The position numbers were made by a program, and so were the translations under genes. This document shows, piece after piece, positions 10,990 to 23,119 of a stretch of DNA of 64,000 bases (positions are counted from its first letter, which is position 1; every line of letters starts with the position of its first letter). The notes below the pieces were generated by a model, which was not told where the DNA came from, searched no databases, and was given only the letters and a program-made list of their open reading frames with translations. Source of the stretch: Perognathus longimembris pacificus (lineage: Eukaryota > Chordata > Mammalia > Rodentia > Heteromyidae); contig NC_063166.1 of the NCBI RefSeq assembly GCF_023159225.1, positions 45,253,149 to 45,317,148 on the forward strand, given 5' to 3'.

Positions 10990-12210
10990 CAGATTTTGGA
11001 CAAGGTTTGGCTGTGATAATGCCATCTCTAGATTCATTATTCTTCTTCTCCTTGTGGCCTCCAGCTCAGTTCACATTAATTCCTTATAGGTTAATTGAGT
11101 AACTGCTGCATTCAAGGACTACATGCACAGCCCTGGCATAACACAAGATGGAGGGAACTGGATAATATATTTGAGTGCTGAGTTAAGTACTGTGCATAAC
11201 CAGATGTGAGAGCCAGTAAATCAGAGAGAACATGTGGTGAACAGAGATGACAGTTGAGTTGGACTGAAATAGGTGTTAGGAGTGGCCAGGCAGAGGAAGG
11301 AAAGAGAGTGTCATAAGAATGAGACCTGATTGTAGATCCCTCCTTCCTGTCACAAATGTACACCTTCCCCCTTTTCTTCCTACACTACAGTAGCCCTGTC
11401 CAGAAATAATTCAGCATCCTCTAGGGAAGAGGAACAAATGTTCCACACTGAATGGTGCTAAGCCTACCCCACCAGTACTTGTGCCTGTGAAATGCATTTC
11501 ACGCCTCATCTGCTCCCTAAATGAGATGTGAAAGCAGTTTACACCTCGTTTACATTTGTGCAGTTTTACAGAACAGCATAGATACAGCTCCCTTCGAAGT
11601 AATGAAATGAGGTCAGTCACCCTCTTCTCTCTTTGGACTGAGTCTCTCTAGCTCTTCAGATCCTCCCAGGAAACCAGGAATCCTGCAAGTGTTGGGAGAG
11701 CAGATGTGATGGCAGAGGACCTGCACAGGGAGCAGCTGGCATTGTGTTCCTTTCATGCACACGAAATAGCCTTTCTTCTAATGCATTAGGACTTAGCATG
11801 GAGTCAGAATTTCCTTCAATAAAATAAAAAATATTTTAAGTCTGGAAGATTTTTAACATTTGCAAATACATGTGTAGTCAACGTCAAGACTGATGTATTT
11901 CTGGTACATTTGAAACTTCCTTCATTCCCCTTTCAATCAAGATAGCCACTATTCAATGAAAGATAGCCACTATTCTGACATTTTATTTCCCTGGTTAAAT
12001 TATGCCATAAAGCAAATAGAGCCAGTTTCTTTTGCTCCAACAATGTCTGTGAGATCCATGTGTGCTTCTATTTGTGTCAACAGTTCATCTCTTTCTTTGA
12101 CTAGTTGACTAGTATTTTATCACATCGATATACCATAGTCCAGTCATTCTTCTGTTGGTGGGTATATGGATTTCCCTCATTTTTGTCTACTAGAAAGTTC
12201 TGTTGCTGTT
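10990..12210. other. No recognised gene or repeat
   Basis: Unique-looking sequence. Short minus-strand open frames at 11112-11363 and 11411-11620 have no recognisable domain and are treated as chance. A direct repeat of gatagccactattc occurs at 11941-11974. Confidence 0.4.
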
Positions 12211-12214
12211 GTTT

Positions 12215-12450
12215 TTGTTTTTTTTTTCCTAGTGCTGGAGTGTGGAACAAGCTCTTGTGCTCATTTGGCTTTCTTGCTCACTGATGGCACTCTACAACCT
12301 GACCCATGCCTCTAGCCCAGCTTTTTACTGATTAATTGGAGATAAACACTTAGGCACTTTTTTGATCAAGTTGGTTTCAAACTGTGATGCTCCAGATATC
12401 AGCCTCCTGAGTAGTTGGCTAGTAACCACCAGTATCAGGCTGTCATGAAT
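12215..12450 (-). mobile_element. Old 7SL/B1-like plus Geo-like SINE
   Basis: Minus-strand dimeric SINE, identified by the sequence order cagctttttactgattaattggagata then cagcctcctgagtagttgg. Strongly diverged, especially in the Geo-like half; A-rich tail near 12218. Confidence 0.6.
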
Positions 12451-12567
12451 ATTCTTCTGTAAGGTTTTATGAACTTGGGAGCACAGGTAAGAGTGGAACT
12501 TCTGGGCTCTAAATTTGAAACTATCAAATAATTTTCCAAAAGCATTATGCATTTTACACCCCTAGGG

Positions 12568-12665
12568 ATCAGAGGCATGGCTCAGGTGGTAGGGCACCTG
12601 CCAATGATCAGTATCAGATACTGAGTTCAAGTTCAGTTCTCAGACAAAAGGGATTTTAAAAAGGA
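12568..12665 (+). mobile_element. Old tRNA/Geo-like SINE fragment
   Basis: Contains aggcatggctcaggtggtag and a gagttcaag motif, as in the right half of the dimeric SINEs here. No left half is recognisable. Confidence 0.45.
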
Positions 12666-12812
12666 AATAACTATTTTGTACTCCCACGGGTAGTTATAAA
12701 AATGCTAGTGGCTTTTATTGACTAAAGAGAGTATGTTAGTTTGCAAACCATAGTGAATTAGCATAAATTCACTTAGAAAATCAGAGCAAATAGACACCAC
12801 TGAATATTTTGG

Positions 12813-12941
12813 GGAGGTGGGGGAAAAATGAGGGAGGAGGTAACAAGTTGAACAAGAAATGTGCTCACTGCCTTACATATGAATCTGAAACCCCTCTGTA
12901 CCACACTATGACAATAAAGAAAAAAATTTAATAAAAAAAAG
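12813..12941 (+). mobile_element. 5'-truncated L1 3' end
   Basis: About 130 bases of L1 3' UTR: the purine-rich tract, gaggaggtaacaag, then the conserved terminus and an A-rich tail. A candidate 8-bp duplication TATTTTGG lies at 12805-12812 and 12942-12949. Confidence 0.8.
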
Positions 12942-12949
12942 TATTTTGG

Positions 12950-13764
12950 AAAAGAACTAAATTGTCAAAAAGATTTCCTATACCTGAACTTTTGTTATCC
13001 AAAATAATGCCCTTTGAAAGTTTTGAAAAGGCCGCCAACCAAAGTCAGTTTCTTCCACCTGTGTTGCTGGGTTTTTGTTTTTCTATATATATATTTGTTG
13101 TTGAAATCTATTTTATTTTTAATTAGCTCCTCTCCAGACACAATGGCACTGTTTCTCTCAGAAATGGTGTGCTGGTCTTCTCGGCCAGGGTGTGACCGTG
13201 TCTGTACTGCGTAGTGAACATAGCTGGCATATCTTTGTTTGAAGTTTGTTGGTGACTCCACCAAACTGGTGTAAAAAAGGAAAAAAAACACACAAAAAGA
13301 AAACAAATAAAAGGAAAACAAAACATACATACAAAAACCCCTCCTGCCTATATTTTATAAAGTTTCAAACTTTTATTAGTCTATTTTTAATTAATTATGA
13401 AATCAAAATGCCCAACATATTTTGTGTCCTTCAAATGCTATCCCTAGCAGAGGTGGGAAATTTTTTCCTATCAATAGCATTTGAAGGCAGTACAAGTCAG
13501 CCATTTGCCTCATTCTTTCTCATATTGATTGACATTTCCATTTTTAGCCAATGGATAAATATTTATGTTACTTACATTTTTAATTTTTGTATGTTGGTAA
13601 TTGATATCGTGGTGAAGTTTGCTCAGCTGTTGTTGGTATTTGCTTTTTTTCCCTTAGTGAATTTCTTCCACATTTTCTGATTTTGTTCTTGTTGATATTT
13701 AAATTACTTTAAGTATGACTTGTCATTTGATATAGATATATCCTTCATTTTATTACCTTTTTAT
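12950..13764. other. No recognised gene
   Basis: T-rich stretch. Open frames such as 13246-13680 have the phenylalanine-rich composition expected of translated low-complexity DNA and show no domain. Confidence 0.4.
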
Positions 13765-13851
13765 TTTGTATTTTAAAAAATATTGCCAAGGTGTTATACA
13801 GAGAGGTGACAGATATATATGTAAGGTAGTGAGTACATTCTTTGTCAAATT
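13765..13851 (-). mobile_element. Old L1 3' UTR fragment
   Basis: Minus-strand L1 terminus (gttatacagagaggtgacag and gtaaggtagtgagtacatt). It is clearly more diverged than the ORF1 piece that touches it, suggesting a different age. Confidence 0.6.
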
Positions 13852-15109
13852 TATTCTTCTGCACATTTGGGAAGTTCTCGGCTAATATTCTGTTAAATAG
13901 GTTGCCTATTCCATTAACTTCTTTCTCCAGGTTTTCCTCAATACCTATTAGCCTGAAATTGGGCTTCCTGATTGTGTCTTGGAGCTCCTGGAGTGATCTG
14001 TTTTGTCAATTGGATTGGTTTTGTACTGATTTTTGATCTTTCTCCATAGATTCTAGGGAATCTTCAGCTCCTGAGATTCGATCCTCTGCCTCATTTAGTC
14101 GGGACTGTAGGCTAGCTACTTGATTTTGAATCTCTTTTCCTTCTGATTGGTCTTTCCTGATGATTTCCATGCCATCTTTTAGGTCCTGGATGGACTTCTT
14201 TACTTCATTAACTTCATTAATTTGGTTTTGAGTGCTGTCTCGCAAATCTTTTAACTGGGTAGCTATCTTTTCATTTGACTCTTGAATTTCATTTATCTTT
14301 CTATTTGTCGAGGCCATGAAATCATCTATTACTTTGTGGAAGGATTGCTGTATTGATTCAAACTTTTCATTTATCATGTTTATCAGTAGACTTTGCAGAG
14401 CATTTTGAGGGTTCTCTTCTATGTCTTTGATTGACTGCTCTGCTTCCTGCTTATTTTGAGTGGGAGATATGACTCCATTGTTTGCCATCTTTCTTGTGTT
14501 TCTTCTGCCCATTTGGATTGGGAATGCCACAAGCACCTGTGAGCACGGTTTAAGACCCAATGCAGACCTTACCAAGAACTGTTGTATAAATCTTAGAAGT
14601 TGACAATTATATACAGATACCTTGTATACCTGTATATAAAATTAGATTTGGTGTTCCTAAAGAATACAATTTCAATATAACAACCAATCCTGAGCCCTGT
14701 AATGAGTAGTTACTTATTTACTGTTAAAACCCTATGAGAAATTCTTGTTCTCCTATTAAGTTCTTTTTGGACTGGCTTTCTCTATGAACCCCTTTGATTC
14801 ACTCAGATTAAGCAGGGATACCCTCTATCCAATAACCAGGAGTCAATGGAATCTGGAGGTCCTGGAAGTAAGTCAGGAGGGTAAGTTAGAGGTAGTAAAG
14901 AGATTAGAGTAAAATGTAGGGGGTTTGCGGGGGTGATGATTTTGGTTTAGTTTTAGTGATATGGAAATGTGGAGGAGAATAGAATCAGTAGAAAGAACAG
15001 GTTAAAATGATAGACAATGGAGAGTTAGCAGAAAAGAGTGCAGGTGTTATTCATAGGAAAATAATTTTTAAAGAACGAGAATGTAAAGAGAGAAATAAAG
15101 AAAAAATAT
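13852..15109 (-). mobile_element. Internal L1 piece (ORF1 and 5' UTR), near-duplicate of 5661-6916
   Basis: About 1258 bases aligned base for base with 5661-6916; by eye fewer than 20 differences, close to 98-99% identity. It covers the N-terminal two-thirds of ORF1 and the proximal 5' UTR. It begins inside ORF1 without any 3' UTR of matching age or a poly-A tail, and ends inside the 5' UTR. It is therefore not a standard 5'-truncated insertion. It shares the premature TGA after QNQSN. Confidence 0.9.
14006..14512 (-). pseudogene. L1 ORF1 N-terminal fragment
   Basis: Open frame from MGRRNTRKMANN (14512) to the shared TGA at 14006-14008. It encodes the charged coiled-coil region of ORF1p. Relative to the copy at 5812-6321 it differs by a few residues, for example I for L in MANNGVIS. 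Truncated, so no functional protein is expected. Confidence 0.85.
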
Positions 15110-16030
15110 AGTAGCATAGTATTATTTAGGAGGAAAAAACAGTAAAGTAAAAAGGGCCATTTTAGTTAAAAAAAATAGTCCTCTGGGGGAAGATACAAGT
15201 ATTTCATGAATCCAGTTAGAAGATTCCAAACCTACGAAACTATCACTGGACGCTGTATATTCTCTCCAGCTGCCAAGCCCTCCATCTTCATCCAAATATC
15301 CTGCCCAGTGAAATGGACAGAAGCCTGCTGAGACAGGAGTCAGTGTCTCAGTGGCCTTTGGCTCATCATCCACTCCCCAGGCCAGCCAGAGTGCTGCTTT
15401 GGGATTCTCTTCTGTATAAACAAACCACTGCACACTAGCATTAAGAAGTATCATATGTCATAACCCCTTTCCTCTACAGACTCTGTCTCTCACTTCCAAA
15501 TTCTGTTGATTCAGGAAGAAGTCACTGAGTTTTATTTGGCCTTCCAGCATTCTTGTTTTCTATCTTAGGTAAGTTATTGCGCTGTATGGGGAATAATTTG
15601 GTCTTCCATCTGCATTTTAATCTTAACTATTTCTTCTCCAAATCTTTGAAGCTTTGGATGACAGCACTTGACAATTCATGGCCATGACAAGAAATTCTTA
15701 TATCAAATCATATCTGTGGTGATGTGACAAGCTGCAAGTCTCTTGTCCTGTTGGACCGGGATGACTATCATGAAGAGAAGCTGAAAGAAGCCCATTACAT
15801 TCCTATGTGCCTAAACCCATGTTCAATCCATTTCAGAATTGCTTTAACTGGAGAGATTCCAGAGCAACACAGTAGAAAAGTTTTCAGTCTGATGGCATGG
15901 CAAAGTGGTCCCATTTCAGAGCCTTCTAGACAACATTCCTTCCTTCTAGTGCTGGCCTGTGGTCTCCTAGTTCACCAACAAATAAATGACTATAAGATCC
16001 ATTGGCAGGGAACACCAAATAAATAAGCTG
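15110..16030. other. Unique block with two anonymous open frames
   Basis: A minus-strand open frame of 110 codons (15454-15122) and a plus-strand frame of 100 codons (15724-16026) fall here. Neither shows a domain or signal I recognise. The base composition is more balanced than the surroundings. They could be remnants of an old retrocopy or LTR, or chance. Confidence 0.3.
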
Positions 16031-19000
16031 ATTTTCCTCTAGGTAAGAGTAGTTATTTCCCCTCAGCCTTGTCTTGGCGCTACAGCAAAGAATCCCTTTG
16101 GTTTAAGGTATTGAACTTACAGTGACCTATTTGTGGAATATATGCTCTAAGAAGCCCATTGGTGTAATTAAACCCTTTGCCAGCTTGAATTCCAATACTG
16201 GTATCATTAAGGATTTAAATCAATAAGGATTACATTATGATTGTTATGCTCTCGGTGTTTTAGGCATATAAATAATTCTTATCATATTGCTGCTATGGGG
16301 TTTGGTTTATAGGCAAGGGCTGGAGGTACAGTGCACTTAATAGAAGGCCACTGCCCTTAGTTTTAGTTCTGTTGAACTCCTGAGCCAGTTATGAGAATGT
16401 AAGAGCATCACTTGAATAGCAATTTGAAAGAGGAAAAATGTGTGAGTTCACTGGAGTTATTTTCTACTTTGAGCTCCACCTCCACACACCTGCTGAAGTT
16501 GTGTGCAACATGAGGACATGTGCTGCCAGTGTCTGGCATGAAAGGCTTCAAATGAATTTAGGAGAGACTTAAGGGATTTAGGGATACTCTTAGAGAATTG
16601 CAAAGCCAGTGAAAAATATTTCCTATTGATGTCTCTCACCTGTTTTGAACATCCAAATAATCTGAAGAAAAGAAAATACCAGACTTAAATTTCTGGAGGA
16701 AGACAAACTATCCTTACCTGATATGATGAGCAAATTGTGCATATTCATAGTAAGGAGATAAAGCCCTAAAGAGCTCAACAACCATCTTCCCAGCCAGCTA
16801 AGCAGCTAGTGAACAGGCTGAGAGTAGATCATGCATGTTCTAACTCTGAATCACATGTTTTCCTTACCACACATACATTTTTTTCTATTACTGGATCATG
16901 AATGCGTTTGTCCAAGATGGTCTAACTAAGCACGTGAGACAAACCTCTCAAAGACTGATTGTTGGTGTCCTAATCACATGTACTAGAAACAGGGAAGTAC
17001 CTCTTATCACTGAGGAGAGATAATTCCAGATTTCCTGTTTGACTGCAATTTCACAGATACTGATCTTCTTGGGGTTTTTAGCATGAGTGGATAGCTTCTA
17101 TCTTGGTAATGCAATGCATCCTTTCTCTCCACCTTCCACTTTTTCACCTCTAAGATTAGTTACCTTGCTTGTGATAGTTTGACATGATACTTTGCCTTTG
17201 TGGTGGTGCAAAACCAACACACCTTAGGAAGAAAGGATATTTTTAATTATACTCCACTGCTGGAAGAGTGAGACAGTCCAATGCTTATTGTGGTGCATGG
17301 CAGTGGAGGTGGGCCACAGCTCCTGGTCAGATACCTGCCACAGGTGAACACTGCAGTTTTGTTATAGTGTTCTGTGTTGTAAGCAACAGTGTTAGGTAAC
17401 ATAGGTGTATCAAATACACTTTATATAAAATATACTATACTGCAATATTTTCAACCTGCCATGGGTCAATTGGGATTTAATTTCATCATAATTATCTGCA
17501 TTACCAACAGGTGTTAGCCTCCTTACTCAAGATTAAGGTTACTCCCTCCTGAAAGATCTACTCTGAATCTCATCACTTACAGCATCCCATCAAAACTCTA
17601 AGGACAGCCTTCCAGGATCTGAACTGAAAGGGGATTCTCTTCTTGTGATTTTTTTTCTCAACTCTCTTCAACTGGCACTTGAGCCTACTAGACTTTTCCA
17701 GAAAAAAATCTATAGATTTCCAGTGGCACAGATCTTGAAATGTCTCCTTGATTTCAGAATCTCTGTAAGGGGTTGTCTTTGTGATGGAACAGATCCTATC
17801 TGTGGGCAGTCCTTATTAGCACTATTATTCTACCAGGAACCATCCACACAATGACCCTTCTCTTATGATCACCTTTCTAAGTATATGGGCTATGTAATGC
17901 TAAGATTATATAATTGAAGTTCCTGGAGAAAGCAAAGCACGCCTCTCAGGCAACTCTGAATTCGACTCACAGAGAAAGAAATGACTAGCCTGAGTTTTCA
18001 CTGTAACTGGGAATGGTGGACCAAGGTAAGATTTCCTGAGCATGGTCAGGTATTTGAATCCTTTAGTGATATCTGGTACCTAAAACTGAAAAGATATATA
18101 AGTACTCTGTAAGAATGCCTGCCTAAACATATAAATACCTTTACCACTGTCAGTCTCTGTCTCTGTCTCTCTCACACACAGAGTAGTAAAAATTAGGATG
18201 GATAAATAATCTATTTTAAATAAAATTATTATCATTAATAGGGTATGTAATAAACAACAATCCAAGATTAGAAAAAAATAACATTAAGTTAATTGAGCCA
18301 AAGTAGAAAATAATGAAAGATCTCTTTCATGGAATCAGAGAAAAGTTCTTGAAATATGACTTCTGGATTAGTGGAGTTTATGAACTCTCTATTAAGTTTC
18401 CCATGGGCCTTCTAAAAGTTACCAAAAGGAAATGAGTCTAAATCACTTGGAATTGTGAAACCAGAAAGCAGACACACTCCACTCCCATCTGGGTAAATGC
18501 ACTGAAGCAAATGCTTTTTCTAATGAAGAATGAGGTTTGGTTATGGATCTGCTCCATGGATCTCTTCTGTCATTTGCAGAGACCAGGGAAGCATGTTTGC
18601 ATTAATCAAATGCAGCAATTCATTGTTTCTCTATAGCCCATCTCTTTACAATACTTCCTTCCTTCACTGTTGTTCAACAAAATAGATCCACATTTGCATT
18701 GCTTCATTTTTCCAAGAGTGCAACATCAGAGGTAAGAAATTGTTTTTCACTGGCTTATTTCCTCCTACGAATATTCAGGGAAGTGGGGCCCAATTATTCT
18801 TAACTTCTTTGGTTCTACAGGGGAAAATAGTTGACTGAATAGGGTGACCATATAGTTTATTTTTCAAACCAGGATTTTTTGAGAATGAAAATAAGAAGAA
18901 TGAATAATTGTGCTAGAACAAAAAGCAAAATACTAAGCATGATACTTATAATAAAAATAAAATTGCATACCCAGCCAGGTTCCACTGATTTATTGTTCAG

Positions 19001-20377
19001 TTCAAACTAAAATGCACTTAATTTCTAACACACACACATACCAGGTTGTATATTTTTTAAAATTCTTCCTTGAGGGAAAAATATAAAATAATCTTGTGAA
19101 AAATATTCTGTACAATTTGGAATAGGCATTCTGTTTCCCTGACCCTCTTAGGGTAGACCAATCATAAACAGAACTTAATAAAACTGTAATGTAAGAACAA
19201 TGAGAAATGTACTCTTCACAGAAAACAGACATAAAGATCTGATAGTTGCTGACACTCAGAGAAAATAAGTGAAGATAGTAAAAATTTTTAAGAAAAGGAG
19301 AGAAAAAGTGTATGGGGAATAGAGGCAGAATATGAACTATACTTGGGACAAGATCTAGTGAAAAACAGATAGGGATAGCTGTAAGGCTTAAACAAGGGTA
19401 GGAAAGGTTAGAAATACATTTCCCTAAGTTTAAAAACACATTCTTGCTTAAAATATAGAGGTAAGGAAAGATTCACTTAGGGTAAATCAAGATGAATAGT
19501 ACACATTCTTGCCCAGAGATAGTCTAAATAATGTTTTGATATTTCAGAAATAAAAAAAAATGTGATCTATGTCCCTATAGAAAAAATATATAATAAATAA
19601 TTTCCTCAACAGGTGTTAGTTGAGTATTATGATGCATTGTGTTATAATTCTCAATTTCAAAGGATTAACAGATCTGTGACTTTCACAGATTCCCAGTAGG
19701 AGAAATTTCTCACCCACCGTTATCAAGGTTAAACTTATGATTTCTTTTGGCCAGTGGATTCTGAGCAGCAATGCTGTGTCTTAAATCTGAACAGAAGAGT
19801 GAAGAGGAAGTTTTATGGGTGTCTGCGATTTTCCTTTTCTTTCTGCCAAGAGAAAAGGTGTTCTATGTGGATCTACTCTGTAAGTAAGGATTTGGGGATA
19901 AAATGATATATAGAGAACCAGAGTTATAGAGAGAGACTTGGCTTACTTAACTCCAACATGCAAAATGATGGAGAATTAAACTGTTCTTGATGTTAGAGTT
20001 GTTAATTAGTGGCCTAAACAAACTCTGAGTAATACAAGTGGCTGTGGTGCTCTAGTCTCTCTGTGTAATGCTTGGACATTAACCACCAGGGATGCTGGTT
20101 TTCATGGAGCTCTCTATGCAGTAGAAATCATCTTATGAAATGGTTACAATGAAACTAGTCATCCTATCTTTTGACCATAGATGTCAAAAGATAATAACAT
20201 TAGTCTTTATTTGATTTTAAGTAAAAGGGAAACATATTCTGAAATACGTGATAATGCAGATAGCACACTATTCACATATTCTTATGGAAATTTGCATAGC
20301 AACCTTAGTAGCACAACAAATCTATAGATGCAAACATGCTTTTGTGATTGGAGAGGTGTAACATAGAACCACCACCA
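16031..20377. other. No recognised gene; mostly unique
   Basis: Over 4 kb without a young SINE or L1. Only short anonymous open frames are present. At 18840-18975 the start agggtgaccatatagttt resembles an ancient mammalian interspersed repeat, which I cannot name with confidence. Confidence 0.45.
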
Positions 20378-20404
20378 TTCATTCATTCATTCATTCAATG
20401 AATG
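20378..20404. repeat. (ATTC)n microsatellite with inverted end
   Basis: Five to six ATTC units followed directly by aatgaatgat, so the end can fold back on itself. Confidence 0.85.
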
Positions 20405-20536
20405 ATACTTAAATTCAGGGGATATGATTTTCCTAATGAAGTGGAGAGATTTAATTTCAAAGCTATTATAAGTAATGCAAGAGTTTCTTACCATGGCTAG
20501 TTACAAAAATAAATAAATATAATACATCATTTGAAG

Positions 20537-20775
20537 GGGATGGTGGAGTAGGCCTATACTACCAGCACACAGGAAGCTGAAACAGGATTGTCAGCTTGAG
20601 GCAAGCTGAGATAGACCCCCTCTTAAAAAGGCTAAGAAGCAGCTAGGTGCCTGTCACTTGCATTTATAATCCTAGTTACTCAAGAGGCTGAGATCCAGGG
20701 GATCATGGTTTGAAGCCAGTTTAGGCAGAAAAGTCCGAAGACTCCATCTTCAAAATAACCAGCCAAAAATAAGTC
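20537..20775 (+). mobile_element. Two adjacent 7SL/B1-like SINE segments
   Basis: The first (about 20537-20635) is a diverged B1-like unit. The second (about 20640-20775) has cctagttactcaagaggctg and ggtttgaagccagtttaggc, the left half of the 7SL-Geo SINE. The Geo half is absent or unrecognisable. Confidence 0.65.
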
Positions 20776-21723
20776 TGGAGTTATATCTGAACAAACAAGT
20801 CAAGCAAAGACCAAGCCTTAATTTCAAACCTTCCTAGTGTTCCCCCCAAAGAAAAATTAAAAATTAGAAAAGCTAAAAAAAATACTACTACCATTACCAC
20901 CAACAAATACAACACCATTTTTTCTTATGCATCCTTGCAAATATAATTATGAAAAGGTTTTCTGTCACCATAACAGTATCACATAGTACCCAGGAATGCA
21001 ATTACTAAGGAATGTAGTGCACAAAGTTTTTACTAAGGAACACACAGTGGGTGAGCATATAATGTTAAAGGAATTCATTTTTCCAAATTACTTTACACAT
21101 CTACTCTAGGAAGAAACTGAGATTCAGAGATCCTGAGTAACTAACTGGCTCAAGGCTGACTTCACTTTTCATGGTTTCATACAGGACCAGTCTGTGAAGA
21201 AACAAAATATAAATGGCTTAGCATCAAGGTAACTTTGAACTTCAGAGTTTCTTGAAGAATGCTGGAGCATGTGTCCTGGCTATGTGAAAAAAATTAGCTT
21301 AGCTCATACCTCTTACGAGTTTTTTCTCATTACCTTCCTCATAACATCATTCATGTCATCTGAGATCTTAGGACATTGCTATCTTTAATGAAAAAATTAC
21401 CTTTGCTCAAAGTTCTATGCAGCATCTTCTGGACCCTTAGATTCCAAAGCACTTCCCCAATGAGTCTCTGAGTAAGACAGCATCCTTGAAGACTATTATT
21501 GTCTTTTCCTCTTGTTCTTGTTCTTGATATTGCTGGTCTTGAATTGTGCTGGTCAAGCCTCACCCTCTCTCCTCTAGTGTTGCTCTTGGGGATATGAGGT
21601 GACCATTTTCTAACACTTGTGCTTCTTTAGTATCACTTGCATTATCCCTGGCATCACCATAGCCATTTGTAGTGCTTTTCTACTCTGGCCCAAACGACAA
21701 AGGCTTTTGGCATCTAGCATTGT

Positions 21724-21726
<3 letters not shown>

Positions 21727-21785
<59 letters not shown>
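21727..21785. repeat. (TG)n microsatellite
   Basis: About 29 TG units, the longest dinucleotide run in the window. It lies upstream of a plus-strand SINE, unlike most TG/CA tracts here, which sit at SINE 3' ends. Confidence 0.95.
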
Positions 21786-21787
<2 letters not shown>

Positions 21788-21789
21788 CA

Positions 21790-21978
21790 GCCAGGTACTG
21801 ATGGCTTGCACCTGTAATCCTAGCTCCTCAGGACAGACTGTGAAATTTATTTCCAATGAACCAGAAAAAATGCAGACGTGGAGCTGTGGCTCAAAGTAGT
21901 AGAGTACTAGCTTTGAGCAAGAAAGCTCAGGGACAGTGCCCAGGCCTAGAGTTCAAGCCCTAGTAATGGCACCTCCTC
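21790..21978 (+). mobile_element. 7SL/B1-like plus Geo-like SINE
   Basis: Left half has cacctgtaatcctagctcct; right half has gagctgtggctcaaagtag and ctcagggacagtgcccag. The central part of the left half is deleted or degraded. Confidence 0.75.
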
Positions 21979-21979
21979 T

Positions 21980-22985
21980 CTGCCCCAACAAGTGTTTCTC
22001 AAAGAGGGCATGCCAGATAGTTTAATCCTTAAATTATTTTTAATTGATAAGAAAGAACTACTTATATTTATGACATACAACATAATGTGTTTTGACAGGT
22101 ATATACAATGTAGAATGGCTAAATCTAACTATGTAATATGTTTAATACCTCATGTACTTATCTTGCTTGTGCTGATAACCTTAAAATCTGTTTTCTTAGA
22201 AACTTCTAGGTATGCCATATGTTTACCTTGTTTCTTTATTCATTTATCCACTTATAGACATGTAGGATATTTAACTTCCTTGACTAATGTCGATAATGAA
22301 TTGGTGAACACAGGTGCAGTTGTCTCTTTAACATTCTCATTTTACTGCATATATACTGAGAAATTATTTGGTACGATGGTAGTCCTATTCTTAATTTTTT
22401 GAGAATCTTTACTACCACAACTTTATAATGGCTTAGTGATTTACTCTCACACAAATAATGAGGAGGGGTTTTATTGTGAGTGAACCAAGTCCAAAATATA
22501 GATGGACACTAATGTGTCTTTCTGTGATGTGAGAATTTATTGAATAATAACATTTTCAAAAGCTACATAATTATTACTGATTTAACTTGATAGCTATAAG
22601 CCATTGAAACAGATGTAGAGAGTAACTACAGTGGCAGGAAGTTAACACATGAAAATCAGTCCCATAGTTGTTGTGATTAGAGGGGTAGCATAGTTCAACA
22701 CTGGTTTAAAGCACAGAATAGATTCCAATACTACTGGGTCTAGAGGGATGACAATTAGAGTGGGTTTCTTCACACAGGGGATGTCTCTCCCCTACAACCC
22801 TGGGGACAGAATTAGGAGTTGTTCATCACTTCTCAAACCAGTATGCTTTCAGCAGATTGTCTGATGATGGGTTGGTGTGTATCTCCATCACCCAGTATTT
22901 GATGCTCCTCTGTTTATATGGTACAGGTGACAGGTTGTACCTTTTATTGATCTGGTTTCTGGCATGAGTTTGATCCACTCATGTT
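21980..22985. other. No recognised gene or repeat
   Basis: An anonymous open frame of 136 codons at 21992-22402 is AT-driven and lacks any domain I recognise. Confidence 0.4.
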
Positions 22986-22989
22986 TTCA

Positions 22990-23115
22990 TGTGCTTCTGA
23001 TTTAAATTGTAAAAATAATTTTATTGTTATTATTAAGTTCTTGTACAGAGGAGTTACTAGTTCCTGTCAGGTATTGAGTACATTTCTCTCTTTGTACAAT
23101 GTCACCCCTTTCTTT
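22990..23115 (-). mobile_element. Old L1 3' UTR fragment
   Basis: Minus-strand terminus with cttgtacagaggagttacta and a following gtcacccctttc motif. Confidence 0.55.
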
Positions 23116-23119
23116 GCTT

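Noticed and set aside
13765..15109. A single L1 RNA internally deleted or spliced from ORF1 to the 3' UTR
   Set aside because: Kept only as an alternative. The 3' UTR part is much more diverged than the ORF1 part, and the break in ORF1 lacks a GT donor in the sense direction.
21992..22402. 136-codon plus-strand frame with hydrophobic segments
   Set aside because: AT-rich, no domain, no upstream promoter or splice context recognised; consistent with chance in low-GC DNA.
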